Assembly (NCBI GenBank): GCA_900769765.1
Contig: CAAGHW010000064.1
Location: 1 to 18,181 of the forward strand
Reading direction: 5' to 3'
DNA length: 18,181 nucleotides
Source: Bacteroidaceae bacterium
Lineage (GTDB): Bacteria > Bacteroidota > Bacteroidia > Bacteroidales > Bacteroidaceae
Every line of letters starts with the position of its first letter. The first letter of the stretch is position 1. Below the pieces are notes generated by a model. The model was not told the DNA's origin. It did no database searches and saw only the letters and a program-made list of their open reading frames with translations. The position numbers and the translations under genes were made by a program. Below, piece after piece: positions 8,337 to 16,033 of this stretch.

Positions 8337-9293
8337 ATGAAAAATGTACTTGTCATAGGTTCTACAGGCCAGATAGGTTCAGAACTTACCATGAAGTTGC
8401 GCAATATGATTCCTGACGGAAACATCGTTGCCGGATACATCCCCGGTGCAGAACCAAAAGGCATTCTCCTTGAGAGCGGCCCTTCAGAAGAGGCAAACGT
8501 AAAAAACGCACAGCAGCTTGCCGATATCGTAGACAAATATAAGATTGACACCATATACAACCTTGCAGCACTGCTTTCGGCTGTTGCCGAGGCAAAGCCA
8601 TTGCTCGCATGGGATATACAGATGAACGGACTCATCAACATCCTTGAGATTGCACGCGAAAAGAAATGCGCCGTGTTCACTCCAAGTTCCATAGGTTCGT
8701 TCGGCCCCAACACACCACGCGACAACACCCCACAGGACACAATACAACGTCCAAAGACAATGTACGGCGTGACAAAGGTTGCAACAGAGCTTTTGAGCGA
8801 CTACTACTTTACAAAATATGGTGTTGACACACGTGCAGTACGTTTCCCAGGACTTATCTCGAATGTGACATTGCCAGGTGGCGGAACAACCGACTATGCG
8901 GTAGACATTTATTACGCTGCAGTAAAAGGCGAAGATTTTGCCTGCCCCATCCAGGCCGGCACATTCATGGACATGATGTATATGCCCGACGCATTGAAAG
9001 CAGCAGTGGACATCATGCAGGCCGACCCATCACGCCTCATTCACCGCAATGCATTCAACGTGGCATCAATGAGCTTTGACCCGGAAATCATCAAGGCTTC
9101 TATCCAGAAATATATCCCCGACTTCAAGATGCACTACGAGTTCGACCCTGTGCGCCAGGCAATCGCCGATTCATGGCCAAACAAGATGGACGACTCTTGC
9201 GCACGCGAAGAGTGGGATTGGAAACCAAGCTACGACCTTGATTCAATGACTCAGGACATGATAAAGACACTCCGCGAGAGATTCAACAAGTAA
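8337..9293 (+). CDS. L-threonine 3-dehydrogenase, SDR (NAD-dependent epimerase-like) type
   Basis: This enzyme oxidises L-threonine with NAD+ to 2-amino-3-ketobutyrate, the Kbl substrate. The 318-aa protein opens directly with the Rossmann strand and G8-S-T-G11-Q-I-G14. It carries the extended-SDR catalytic set S117 (in TPSSIGSFGP), Y143 and K147 (TMYGVTK). This type is unrelated to the zinc-dependent E. coli Tdh and is known from Bacteroidetes, some archaea and animals. The ATG at 8337 is chosen because the in-frame GTG 45 bp earlier would add a lysine-rich tail before the nucleotide-binding strand. A promoter precedes it and a strong terminator follows immediately. Assignment as TDH rather than another epimerase is supported by the overall pattern and by kbl on the far side of the DUF819 gene. 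Confidence 0.9.
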   Translation: MKNVLVIGSTGQIGSELTMKLRNMIPDGNIVAGYIPGAEPKGILLESGPSEEANVKNAQQLADIVDKYKIDTIYNLAALLSAVAEAKPLLAWDIQMNGLINILEIAREKKCAVFTPSSIGSFGPNTPRDNTPQDTIQRPKTMYGVTKVATELLSDYYFTKYGVDTRAVRFPGLISNVTLPGGGTTDYAVDIYYAAVKGEDFACPIQAGTFMDMMYMPDALKAAVDIMQADPSRLIHRNAFNVASMSFDPEIIKASIQKYIPDFKMHYEFDPVRQAIADSWPNKMDDSCAREEWDWKPSYDLDSMTQDMIKTLRERFNK

Positions 9294-9332
9294 GCATAAA
9301 AAAACCGAGCAATTTGCTCGGTTTTTTTATGC
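9294..9332 (+). terminator. Intrinsic terminator of tdh
   Basis: A perfect stem of at least 17 bp (9294-9310 with 9316-9332) with a CCGAGC/GCTCGG core, AATTT loop and seven-T run starts on the base after the tdh stop codon. Because the left arm has a seven-A run, it could also stop transcripts arriving on the minus strand from nadA. Confidence 0.92.
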
Positions 9333-9345
9333 TATAAAGATAAGG

Positions 9346-9625
9346 CTTAACGACAAAAAAGCCTTTTTAATATCCTCTGTTTTAAATAATTGAATAAAAA
9401 GAGCTGTTTTTAGGCTTGCGACGTACGAAAAAGCGCAGTTTACTGAACGTAAATGAGCATTTTGAGAACAAGCGTAACGACAAAAGAGCCTTTTTAAATG
9501 TCCTCTGTTTTAAATAATTGAATAAAAAGAGCTGTTTTTAGGCTTGCGATGTACGAAAAAGCGGAGTTTACTGTGCGTAAATGAGCATTTTTAGGACGAG
9601 CGTAACAACAAAAGAGCCTTTTTAG
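9346..9625. repeat. Tandem 127/128-bp direct repeat, two full copies plus a partial third
   Basis: Copy 1 is 9346-9472 (127 bp) and copy 2 is 9473-9600 (128 bp); they are nearly identical, with scattered substitutions. A third copy is cut after 25 bases (9601-9625), a few bases before the nadA stop codon. The best conserved parts are a run beginning TCCTCTGTTTTAAATAATTG and continuing to AAAGAGCTGTTTTTAGGCTT, and a block GTACGAAAAAGCG with AGTTTACTG. Each copy contains an imperfect inverted repeat with TTTAC and GTAAA arms flanked by A- and T-runs. No open frame crosses the repeats, and the roughly 300-bp gap between tdh and nadA holds nothing else visible. What the repeat does is unknown. 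Confidence 0.9.
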
Positions 9626-9629
9626 TCAA

Positions 9630-10610
9630 TTATTTCGACAATTCCAACATTCTTACTATAGGCCGTTTTGCATCTTCGCGCAAAGCCTCATCAAGTTCAA
9701 CTGTCGGCCACTCATATTTCAGAGTGTTATATAACTTTTCGAGAGTATTCAAACGCATGTATGCACACTCGTTACAAGCACAAGAGCCAGTCATAGGAGG
9801 TACAGGAATAAACTCCTTGTCGGGGCAACGCTTCATCATTTCGTGAAGGATACCGCTCTCGGTAGCCACAACGAACTGTTTTGCATCGCTCTTTTGGGCA
9901 TAAGAGAGTATTGCCGCAGTAGAACCTATGAAATCGGCAAGAGCAAGCACACCGCTTTTACATTCGGGGTGGGCAAGCACCTTCGCTTCGGGGTTGGCAC
10001 TCTTCAACTCAACGATTTTCTCTATCGAGAACTGCTCGTGCACATGGCAACCGCCATTCCATAGCAGCATATTACGATGAGTGACGGCATTGAGATAGCC
10101 ACCGAGATTCTTGTCGGGAGCGAAGATTATCTTTTCGTCTTTGGGGAAACTATCAACCACTGCACGCGCATTGGTCGATGTAACAACGATATCGGTCAGA
10201 GCCTTTACTGCCGCCGATGTATTCACGTATGCGACAACCTTATGGTCGGGGTGTTCGGCCTTGAATTTCGCAAGCTCCTCGGCCGGGCAACTCTCGGCAA
10301 GTGAACAGCCGGCATTGAGGTCAGGAATAAGTACCTTCTTTTCGGGCGAGAGTATCTTGTTTGTCTCAGCCATAAAGTGTACACCGCACATAACAAGGAT
10401 GTCGGCTGTTGTCTTTTCGGCAATCTGCGCCAAAGCAAGACTGTCGCCGACAAAGTCAGCAACATCCTGTATTGCACCATCGGTATAATAATGGGCAAGT
10501 ACAACAGCATTTTTCTCTGCACACAAACGACGAATTTCGGCCTTTAGGTCGATACCTTCGGGGACAGCCTCATTGATGTATCCCTTATCTATCCATTCCT
10601 GTTTAATCAT
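9630..10610 (-). CDS. nadA: Quinolinate synthase
   Basis: NadA condenses iminoaspartate with dihydroxyacetone phosphate to quinolinate, the first ring of de novo NAD synthesis, using a [4Fe-4S] cluster. The 326-aa protein has the family landmarks AHYYTDGAIQDVADFVGDSLAL (~39-60), PDLNAGCSLA (96-105), WNGGCHVHE (184-192), HPEC (214-217) and MTGSCACNECAYM (273-285). By spacing against E. coli NadA (C113, C200, C297), the cluster ligands should be C102, C188 and C282. C277 and C279 form an extra C-x-C-x-x-C. The usual partners nadB and nadC are not in the window. The ATG at 10608-10610 is the first start and gives a family-typical N-terminus. The 3' end abuts the tandem repeat. Confidence 0.96.
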   Translation of the reverse strand: MIKQEWIDKGYINEAVPEGIDLKAEIRRLCAEKNAVVLAHYYTDGAIQDVADFVGDSLALAQIAEKTTADILVMCGVHFMAETNKILSPEKKVLIPDLNAGCSLAESCPAEELAKFKAEHPDHKVVAYVNTSAAVKALTDIVVTSTNARAVVDSFPKDEKIIFAPDKNLGGYLNAVTHRNMLLWNGGCHVHEQFSIEKIVELKSANPEAKVLAHPECKSGVLALADFIGSTAAILSYAQKSDAKQFVVATESGILHEMMKRCPDKEFIPVPPMTGSCACNECAYMRLNTLEKLYNTLKYEWPTVELDEALREDAKRPIVRMLELSK

Positions 10611-10697
10611 GATTATATCAAAATTACATCAATACGTCGGCGAAGATAATAAAAAAATCCGATACGACACACCAATGAGTGTCCACGACAAGAAATT

Positions 10698-10856
10698 TTA
10701 TTTCCACAAATCACCCCATGCGCCACGTTTTTCTCCAGCGGCAGGCGCTTCCTCTTGTGGGCCGGCCGACATTTCAGAAACGGTTGATGCAGCCAACATG
10801 TTGACAGTACAAAAAGCGACCTGTTCCACTTCTGGTTTCAAATAATCCTTTTTCAT
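10698..10856 (-). CDS. Small Bacteroidales-type peptide of unknown function (52 aa)
   Basis: Starting at the ATG at 10854-10856 the product begins MKKDYLKPEVEQVAF, continues with a short hydrophobic stretch and NMLAAS (19-24), then an acidic, Ala/Pro/Gly-rich region (28-42). It ends in a basic-aromatic tail, KRGAWGDLWK (43-52). A Lys-rich start with Tyr-x-x-Pro, a Leu-x-x-Ser after about 20 residues, and a Trp-containing C-terminus is a recurring layout of short unannotated Bacteroidales proteins; that statement is from memory and was not searched. An upstream in-frame start would add 13 residues (MLKCYCRINKAFV) and is less likely. It lies 87 bp upstream of nadA on the same strand, with a T-run at 10651-10657 between them. 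The function is unknown; a secreted or processed peptide is speculation. Confidence 0.6.
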   Translation of the reverse strand: MKKDYLKPEVEQVAFCTVNMLAASTVSEMSAGPQEEAPAAGEKRGAWGDLWK

Positions 10857-10956
10857 TACAAATGCTTTGTTTATTCGACAATAACATTTCAACAAACAAG
10901 GAGGCTTTTTGTTCTATGCCTAATGTATTGTCGCACCAAACCGCACGCACTTGCAT

Positions 10957-10980
10957 AAAAAAGAGCAACCGCAGTTGCTC
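10957..10980 (-). terminator. Intrinsic terminator of the small membrane-protein gene
   Basis: GAGCAAC (10963-10969) and GTTGCTC (10974-10980) form a 7-bp stem on a CGCA loop. On the minus strand the stem is followed by six T (10957-10962). It lies about 20 bp after the stop of the gene at 11003-11329 and ends that transcript before the small-peptide gene. Confidence 0.82.
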
Positions 10981-11002
10981 CATTTCCGATAGGTCTATTG
11001 GT

Positions 11003-11329
11003 TCAGTTCTTTTCGACAGCCCACCTCATGGCAATTACAGAAAACAGCAGTACCACTATAATCATGACGACAACCATAGCCGTTTCCGACAAGCCGAACA
11101 GAGGAACGGCAAGCAACAGCAACGACAGCGCGACGAGCAGCACCACAAAAAGCGGACGCACACATTTGGGGTTATAGTTTATCTGTTTCCAGATGATTTT
11201 ACCGTTCTTTAGAGCAGGGAAATGTTTTTTGCAATAAAGAGAATCAATCTTGCCCGTAGCCGTTACAACCGCCAGCAGAAAGAATATTGCCGATGCTATA
11301 TAAAAAGAAAAATCCGTTTGAAGTTCCAT
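11003..11329 (-). CDS. Small three-helix membrane protein of unknown function
   Basis: The product is 108 aa when started at the ATG at 11327-11329. A GTG 21 bp earlier (11350) would sit at or next to the predicted transcription start and is therefore disfavoured. Helices are predicted at about 7-25, 58-79 and 83-101. A basic loop of about 30 residues between the first two contains C33, two lysines and KIIWKQINYNPKC. The layout recalls the many small DUF-type Bacteroidetes inner-membrane proteins, but I cannot name a family with confidence. It is a single-gene unit, with a promoter at 11356 and a terminator at 10957-10980, and is divergent from the TRIC-type gene. No catalytic motif is visible. 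Confidence 0.7.
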   Translation of the reverse strand: MELQTDFSFYIASAIFFLLAVVTATGKIDSLYCKKHFPALKNGKIIWKQINYNPKCVRPLFVVLLVALSLLLLAVPLFGLSETAMVVVMIIVVLLFSVIAMRWAVEKN

Positions 11330-11355
11330 ATCAAAAACAATAATATCCACCCACG

Positions 11356-11387
11356 CAAATGTAGGAAATTACACGATACCGAACAAC
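11356..11387 (-). promoter_or_regulatory. Promoter of the small membrane-protein gene
   Basis: On the minus strand TACATTTG (11356-11363) is a perfect -7 box. GTTG (11384-11387), 20 nt upstream, fits the -33 TTTG at three of four positions. Initiation would fall near 11350, leaving a leader of about 20 nt before the ATG at 11329. Confidence 0.62.
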
Positions 11388-11456
11388 AACTTTTCCCATA
11401 TTTAACGTTTTAAGCATATTTATATAAGTTTTTTAGAAAGTAATTGTTTTTATATT

Positions 11457-11464
11457 TATATTTG
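11457..11464 (+). promoter_or_regulatory. Candidate -7 box for the TRIC-to-MATE gene run
   Basis: TATATTTG matches TAnnTTTG 60 bp before the ATG at 11525. No TTTG stands at the expected -33 distance, and the surroundings are AT-rich enough for a chance match. No other promoter candidate stood out between here and the hexosaminidase start. Confidence 0.4.
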
Positions 11465-11524
11465 AACGATAATTACGATTTCAGGACACGCCACAACGTG
11501 TTCTTGACCATAAACAACAAAAAA

Positions 11525-12178
11525 ATGACAGATATAATTTTCCAATGGTTCAAAAGCATAACATTCCTGCAGATAATTGACTTTGTGGGTACATTTGCTT
11601 TTGCCATAAGCGGTATACGCCTGGCTTCGGCAAAACGATTCGACTGGTTCGGCGCATATGTCGTAGGTGCAGCGACAGCCATCGGCGGCGGTACGTTGCG
11701 CGATGTAATACTCGATGTTCCTGTGTTCTGGATGCACGACGGATTTTACCTCTCATGTACAGGCTTTGCCCTTTTGTGGGTCATCGTATTCCGCAAGTAC
11801 CTCATCAACATGCACAACACATTCTTTATCTTCGACGCCATAGGCCTTGCCCTATTCACCATCGTGGGTATACAGAAGACTATCGATTGCGGCCTGCCCA
11901 TCTGGGTCGGCATTGTCATGGGTACCATGACCGGTGCCGCAGGCGGTGTCATACGTGATGTACTAATCAACGAAGTGCCGCTCATATTCCGCGAAGAGAT
12001 ATACGCCATGGCGTGCATTGTAGGCGGAATAATATTCGGAATATGCTATATGCTTGAAATGCCCACAATGTTTGCCCACCTCGCTTGTGGCGCGGCAGTA
12101 TTCCTTACACGTGTGCTTGCCGTGAAGTACCATATCTGCTTGCCGACATTGCGTCCCGAGAACGATGACATTCAATGA
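11525..12178 (+). CDS. TRIC/UPF0126 family membrane channel protein (YicG-like)
   Basis: A 217-aa membrane protein made of two UPF0126 repeats. Repeat 1 has VGTFAFAISGIRLA (21-34) and GGGTLRD (54-60); repeat 2 has FDAIGLALFTIVGIQK (103-118) and GGVIRD (140-145). The paired glycine-rich 'GGxxRD' helix kinks are the signature of the family that includes bacterial homologues of animal trimeric intracellular cation (TRIC) channels. About seven membrane spans are expected, with assembly as a homotrimer conducting K+/Na+, in the inner membrane. The longer frame opening at 11444 would add 27 polar residues; the ATG at 11525, preceded by an A-run, gives the usual N-terminus. The next gene starts 21 bp downstream with no terminator between, so cotranscription is likely. 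The physiological role in bacteria is not settled. Confidence 0.88.
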   Translation: MTDIIFQWFKSITFLQIIDFVGTFAFAISGIRLASAKRFDWFGAYVVGAATAIGGGTLRDVILDVPVFWMHDGFYLSCTGFALLWVIVFRKYLINMHNTFFIFDAIGLALFTIVGIQKTIDCGLPIWVGIVMGTMTGAAGGVIRDVLINEVPLIFREEIYAMACIVGGIIFGICYMLEMPTMFAHLACGAAVFLTRVLAVKYHICLPTLRPENDDIQ

Positions 12179-12199
12179 AACTAAAAAAACAACCCTAAT

Positions 12200-15100
12200 A
12201 TGAAAAAGATTACATTATTGCTATTAGTGATTCTTATCGGCATGCCTATAGGCATTCTCGCCGACAGTAGAATTAACCTTACACCTGTTCCTATGCAGAT
12301 GACAGTCGGCGAAGGCAAGCTCATTCTGCCCGAGAGTTTTACCATATCGACAGGAGACCTCGAAGAAGAGGCTGTCGCCGAGGCTGTAAAGTTCAGCGGA
12401 CTGTTCAGTACAATAAGCGGTTACGAAGTATCCCTCACCGACAACGGAGACGCATTCATGACAATGCGCAGATACAACGGTGATGAGGAACTTGGCGACG
12501 AGGGCTATACACTCGACATCACAGCCGACGGCATAGCCATCACAGCTAACAGCGCAAGCGGTTTCTACTATGCGTTCCAGAGCATCAAGAAGATGTTGCC
12601 TGCGAACATCATGGCAGAGGTAAAGGACAACAGTGTCACCGAATATTCATTGCCGATAGTAAGCATCGTCGATGCTCCACGCTTTGAGTACCGCGGTTTC
12701 ATGCTCGACGTGAGCCGTCACTACTTTACCACTGACCAGATAAAGCGCATGATTGACGTTATGTCGTACTACAAGATGAACCGCTTCCACTGGCACTTGA
12801 CCGATGACCAGGGCTGGCGTTTCGAGGTAAAGAAGTACCCTCGCCTGACAACAGTAGGTGCAACACGTAACAATTCATGGAGCACCGACCCCGTATATGG
12901 CGGATATTACGACAACGAGCCTTACGGCCCCTATTTCTATACACAGGACGAGTGTCGCGACATTGTGGCATACGCTGCAGAACGCCACATCGAGGTTGTT
13001 CCCGAGGTTGAGTTCCCCGGACACTCATGTGCTGTAAACGCGGCTTATCCCGAGTTCAGCTGTAACCCCAACGGCGCACATAACGTACAGGTAAGCGGCG
13101 GTATATTCAGCGATGTACTCAACGTAGCCAATCCGCAGGCTGTACAATTCGTTAAGGATGTTCTCGACGAAGTGATAGAGGTATTCCCCTACCACCAGAT
13201 ACACATCGGTGGCGACGAGACACCAACAAACGCATGGCAGAACAATGCCGAGTGCCAGGCTCTAATGCAGAAGATGGGCTTCAGCAACGTACGCCAGCTG
13301 CAATCCCATTTTGTACGTGAGATTTCGGACCACGTGACATCGAAAGAGGGCGACAAGAGACGTACCGTAATAATGTGGAACGAGAGCCTTACAGCCGGTG
13401 GAACCGACGAGGAGCTTATCATAGGTACAGGCGGTACAATGATGTGCTGGGAGATTGGCAATGCACAGCCATGCGCATTGAAGGCAGCACAAAATGGAAT
13501 GGAATCAATCATCACTACACAGGTGCCATACTACATCAACCGTCGCCAGAGCACCGATGCCGACGAGCCACCTGTAGCAGGCTACGGAACCGACAATGTA
13601 AAGGCTGTATATGATTATAAGCCTGTTCCAGCAAGCGTACCTGCCGATTTGCATAAATACTACATTGGCGTACAGGGTACATTCTGGACAGAGCACGTAC
13701 AGAGCAACAAACTGCTCGAATACCTTGCCCTTCCACGCTTGATAGCCATTGCCGAGACCGGTTGGACACCCGAAGCAAAGAAGAATTTCAGCGACTTCCA
13801 GGAGCGCATAACAAAGGATACCCTTTTGCTCAACTACAATAACTACGACTATGGCCGTCACTACATTCTCGACAACAACAGTGGCGAAACAACAAAGGTA
13901 ATGCCTACCCCATCGACCGACGAAGAGCAGACATGGTACCGCATTGTAACAACAGCAACCGACGCACGCGCCGGACGATGCATACAGCTGTTACGTGCAA
14001 ATTCGAGCGAGATAGGTACAGGCAACGCACAGGCCAACCGTTTGTGGAACAGCGCCATCATCGAAGACAAGAACGACGCCGGCTACGACTATCAGCTATG
14101 GGCGTTCATGCAGGACCCCAATAACCCTGAGCGTTGGGCATTGGTGAGCAAGGCAAAGCCTAACGGTTCGGTAAAGGGCACACCTACAGCCGAGAACAAC
14201 ACAGGCCGCTGGGATTATGACGACAACAACCGTCACTACGACTTTATCCTTGGCGACAAGGTATATGCACAGAACGGCAGCAACTACAACTACAGCATAC
14301 GCAGCCAGAAGGTGTCGAACACAAGCATGTGTCTGAACTATGCTGGCCCGGGACAGACATATTCAATAAACCTTTGGAGCGACCCTGCCGACGGCAACGG
14401 AGGTATATGGGAGTTCCGTCCTTTGGTGGCACAGGGCGAAACTATTGAGATAGACTACCCCGTTGAAGGAACAGCATACCGCATTGTAAACAACACAGAG
14501 CGTTTCAACGGTTGGACACTTTACGACAACAACGACGGTAAGGTCACAGCCGCAACACAGAGATACGGTGCCGACGTATGGAACATTGTAGAATCGACAA
14601 TAACCGAAGGCGGACAGACATTCAAGTTGCAGAATGCTACAACAGGACGTTACATAAACAGTACATCAGCTCCACTTGCTTTGGGCGACAACGGCGTCAC
14701 ACTCACCAACGTATACAACACCAGAAGCGGAGACTTCAGCATAAAGGTGAACGACGCGGCCATATATCCGCTGTCGGAGCGTGCGACATCCAACCCCAAC
14801 ACATTGAGTACAGGCGGTATATATCCACAGGGAACAGGATGGATCTTTGAGAAGGCGTGTATGGTAAGCTATGTATGCAAGGACGACGAAGGCAACATCA
14901 TTAAAGAGGTCATCCAATCGGCAGCCGTTGGAAGCAATGTCACAGCCGTTGCACCCGAGATTACAAACTACGAGATTATCGAATACAACGGAACAGGCAA
15001 TGCCGAAGCACCTGTATTTGAAAACATCAGCGAAAACAAGGTTGTGAACGTGACATACAAGCGCGTTTCGAACAGCGTCACATACCGTTGCTACACCGTT

Positions 15101-16033
15101 GACGGCAACCACATTACCGACTACACCGTTGCCTGCGCCATTGGCAAGAGCCATACCGTTGCATGCCCCGAAGTAGAGTTCTACACATTGGTTGGCACAG
15201 ACGAAGAGCAAGAGACAATAACACCGACAGAAGACACTGTCATCGATGTTTATTACGACACCGAAGGTATCATGGGCGTGGGAGCAATAGGCGAAGCTGT
15301 TACCGAGCTTGAAGCCGGAGCCTCATACGTCATCTATAATGCCAAGAACGAGACATCGCGTAGCGGATTCCTGAGCGTAAGCGCAGTGGGAGCCGGCATC
15401 ACGACAACAAACGGCATAAGCGAGGCCAACCCGTCATTTGTATGGAACTTCGAAGGCAGCGGCGATAAGTTCACCGTAAGGAACAATTACGGCATAGCCA
15501 TTCCACAACTGCTACGCGGTTCACTTGTGACAGGAAGCGAGACTGCCGAACAGTTCACATTCACACTCAACGCCGACAACACATGGAGCATCAGAGGCAC
15601 AAGCAACAGCTACTATTGGAACGGCAACGCCAACAACACCTTCACAGGTTGGGACGACGGTCATCCGTTCATCATATACAGCTACAAGCCACACCCCTAT
15701 TTCACCGTATCGTACAAGTGCGTCGATGAAGAGGGCAAAGAGTTGGGTGTAAGCAACTCACGTTACGTAAAAGGCGGTGACTCATACACACTCATAACTC
15801 CAATAATCGAGAACTACAGATTCTTGAGGAGCGATGCAATCTACGAAGAGGTGGCAAGAGTAAGCAAGAATATCGAGCTTACACTTACATACACCGACAG
15901 CGAGACAGGCATCAGCGAGATAACAGAGCAGAGAGCAGAGGATAACACCATCTACGACCTTGCCGGCCGCAAGGTGAGTGTTCCCACAAAGGGTATTTAT
16001 ATCAAAAACGGCAAAAAGATTATTATAAAATGA
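12200..16033 (+). CDS. Secreted modular GH20 beta-N-acetylhexosaminidase with T9SS-like C-terminal tail
   Basis: The 1277-aa protein has a signal peptide (1-21) and a GH20 N-terminal alpha/beta domain (~25-155). Its GH20 barrel (~160-530) shows the substrate Arg region (YRGFMLDVSRHY), HWHLTDDQGWR (197-207), EVEFPGHS (269-276), the catalytic D339-E340 pair in IHIGGDET, and WTEH near 495. It should release terminal GlcNAc/GalNAc by substrate-assisted catalysis. After the barrel come two beta-rich modules that may be ricin/beta-trefoil-like (~568-750 and 753-883), two MucBP-like repeats (~885-955, 956-1022), a third beta module (~1037-1166) and a third MucBP-like repeat (~1167-1235). The end (1236-1277) is the Bacteroidales IYDLAGRKV...KGIYIKNGKK type, like type IX secretion sorting tails, which suggests surface display. 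Its stop overlaps the next start. Host mucin or other N-acetylated glycans are likely substrates (inference). Confidence 0.92.
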   Translation: MKKITLLLLVILIGMPIGILADSRINLTPVPMQMTVGEGKLILPESFTISTGDLEEEAVAEAVKFSGLFSTISGYEVSLTDNGDAFMTMRRYNGDEELGDEGYTLDITADGIAITANSASGFYYAFQSIKKMLPANIMAEVKDNSVTEYSLPIVSIVDAPRFEYRGFMLDVSRHYFTTDQIKRMIDVMSYYKMNRFHWHLTDDQGWRFEVKKYPRLTTVGATRNNSWSTDPVYGGYYDNEPYGPYFYTQDECRDIVAYAAERHIEVVPEVEFPGHSCAVNAAYPEFSCNPNGAHNVQVSGGIFSDVLNVANPQAVQFVKDVLDEVIEVFPYHQIHIGGDETPTNAWQNNAECQALMQKMGFSNVRQLQSHFVREISDHVTSKEGDKRRTVIMWNESLTAGGTDEELIIGTGGTMMCWEIGNAQPCALKAAQNGMESIITTQVPYYINRRQSTDADEPPVAGYGTDNVKAVYDYKPVPASVPADLHKYYIGVQGTFWTEHVQSNKLLEYLALPRLIAIAETGWTPEAKKNFSDFQERITKDTLLLNYNNYDYGRHYILDNNSGETTKVMPTPSTDEEQTWYRIVTTATDARAGRCIQLLRANSSEIGTGNAQANRLWNSAIIEDKNDAGYDYQLWAFMQDPNNPERWALVSKAKPNGSVKGTPTAENNTGRWDYDDNNRHYDFILGDKVYAQNGSNYNYSIRSQKVSNTSMCLNYAGPGQTYSINLWSDPADGNGGIWEFRPLVAQGETIEIDYPVEGTAYRIVNNTERFNGWTLYDNNDGKVTAATQRYGADVWNIVESTITEGGQTFKLQNATTGRYINSTSAPLALGDNGVTLTNVYNTRSGDFSIKVNDAAIYPLSERATSNPNTLSTGGIYPQGTGWIFEKACMVSYVCKDDEGNIIKEVIQSAAVGSNVTAVAPEITNYEIIEYNGTGNAEAPVFENISENKVVNVTYKRVSNSVTYRCYTVDGNHITDYTVACAIGKSHTVACPEVEFYTLVGTDEEQETITPTEDTVIDVYYDTEGIMGVGAIGEAVTELEAGASYVIYNAKNETSRSGFLSVSAVGAGITTTNGISEANPSFVWNFEGSGDKFTVRNNYGIAIPQLLRGSLVTGSETAEQFTFTLNADNTWSIRGTSNSYYWNGNANNTFTGWDDGHPFIIYSYKPHPYFTVSYKCVDEEGKELGVSNSRYVKGGDSYTLITPIIENYRFLRSDAIYEEVARVSKNIELTLTYTDSETGISEITEQRAEDNTIYDLAGRKVSVPTKGIYIKNGKKIIIK

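Noticed and set aside
9346..9625. CRISPR array
   Set aside because: The repeat unit is 127-128 bp with no short repeat/spacer alternation and no cas gene is in the window.
10619..10626. TAATTTTG -7 box for nadA on the minus strand
   Set aside because: It matches the consensus but would start transcription almost on the nadA ATG, and no -33 TTTG is present at the right distance.
10862..11212. Plus-strand open frame across the small membrane-protein gene
   Set aside because: Its product is rich in Arg/Gln/His with no domain. It runs opposite a gene that has hydrophobic helices, a promoter and a terminator, so it is a shadow frame.
11444..11524. 27-residue N-terminal extension of the TRIC-type protein
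   Set aside because: The added residues are polar and unlike the family, the -7 box at 11457-11464 lies within the extension, and an ATG with an A-rich upstream stands at 11525.
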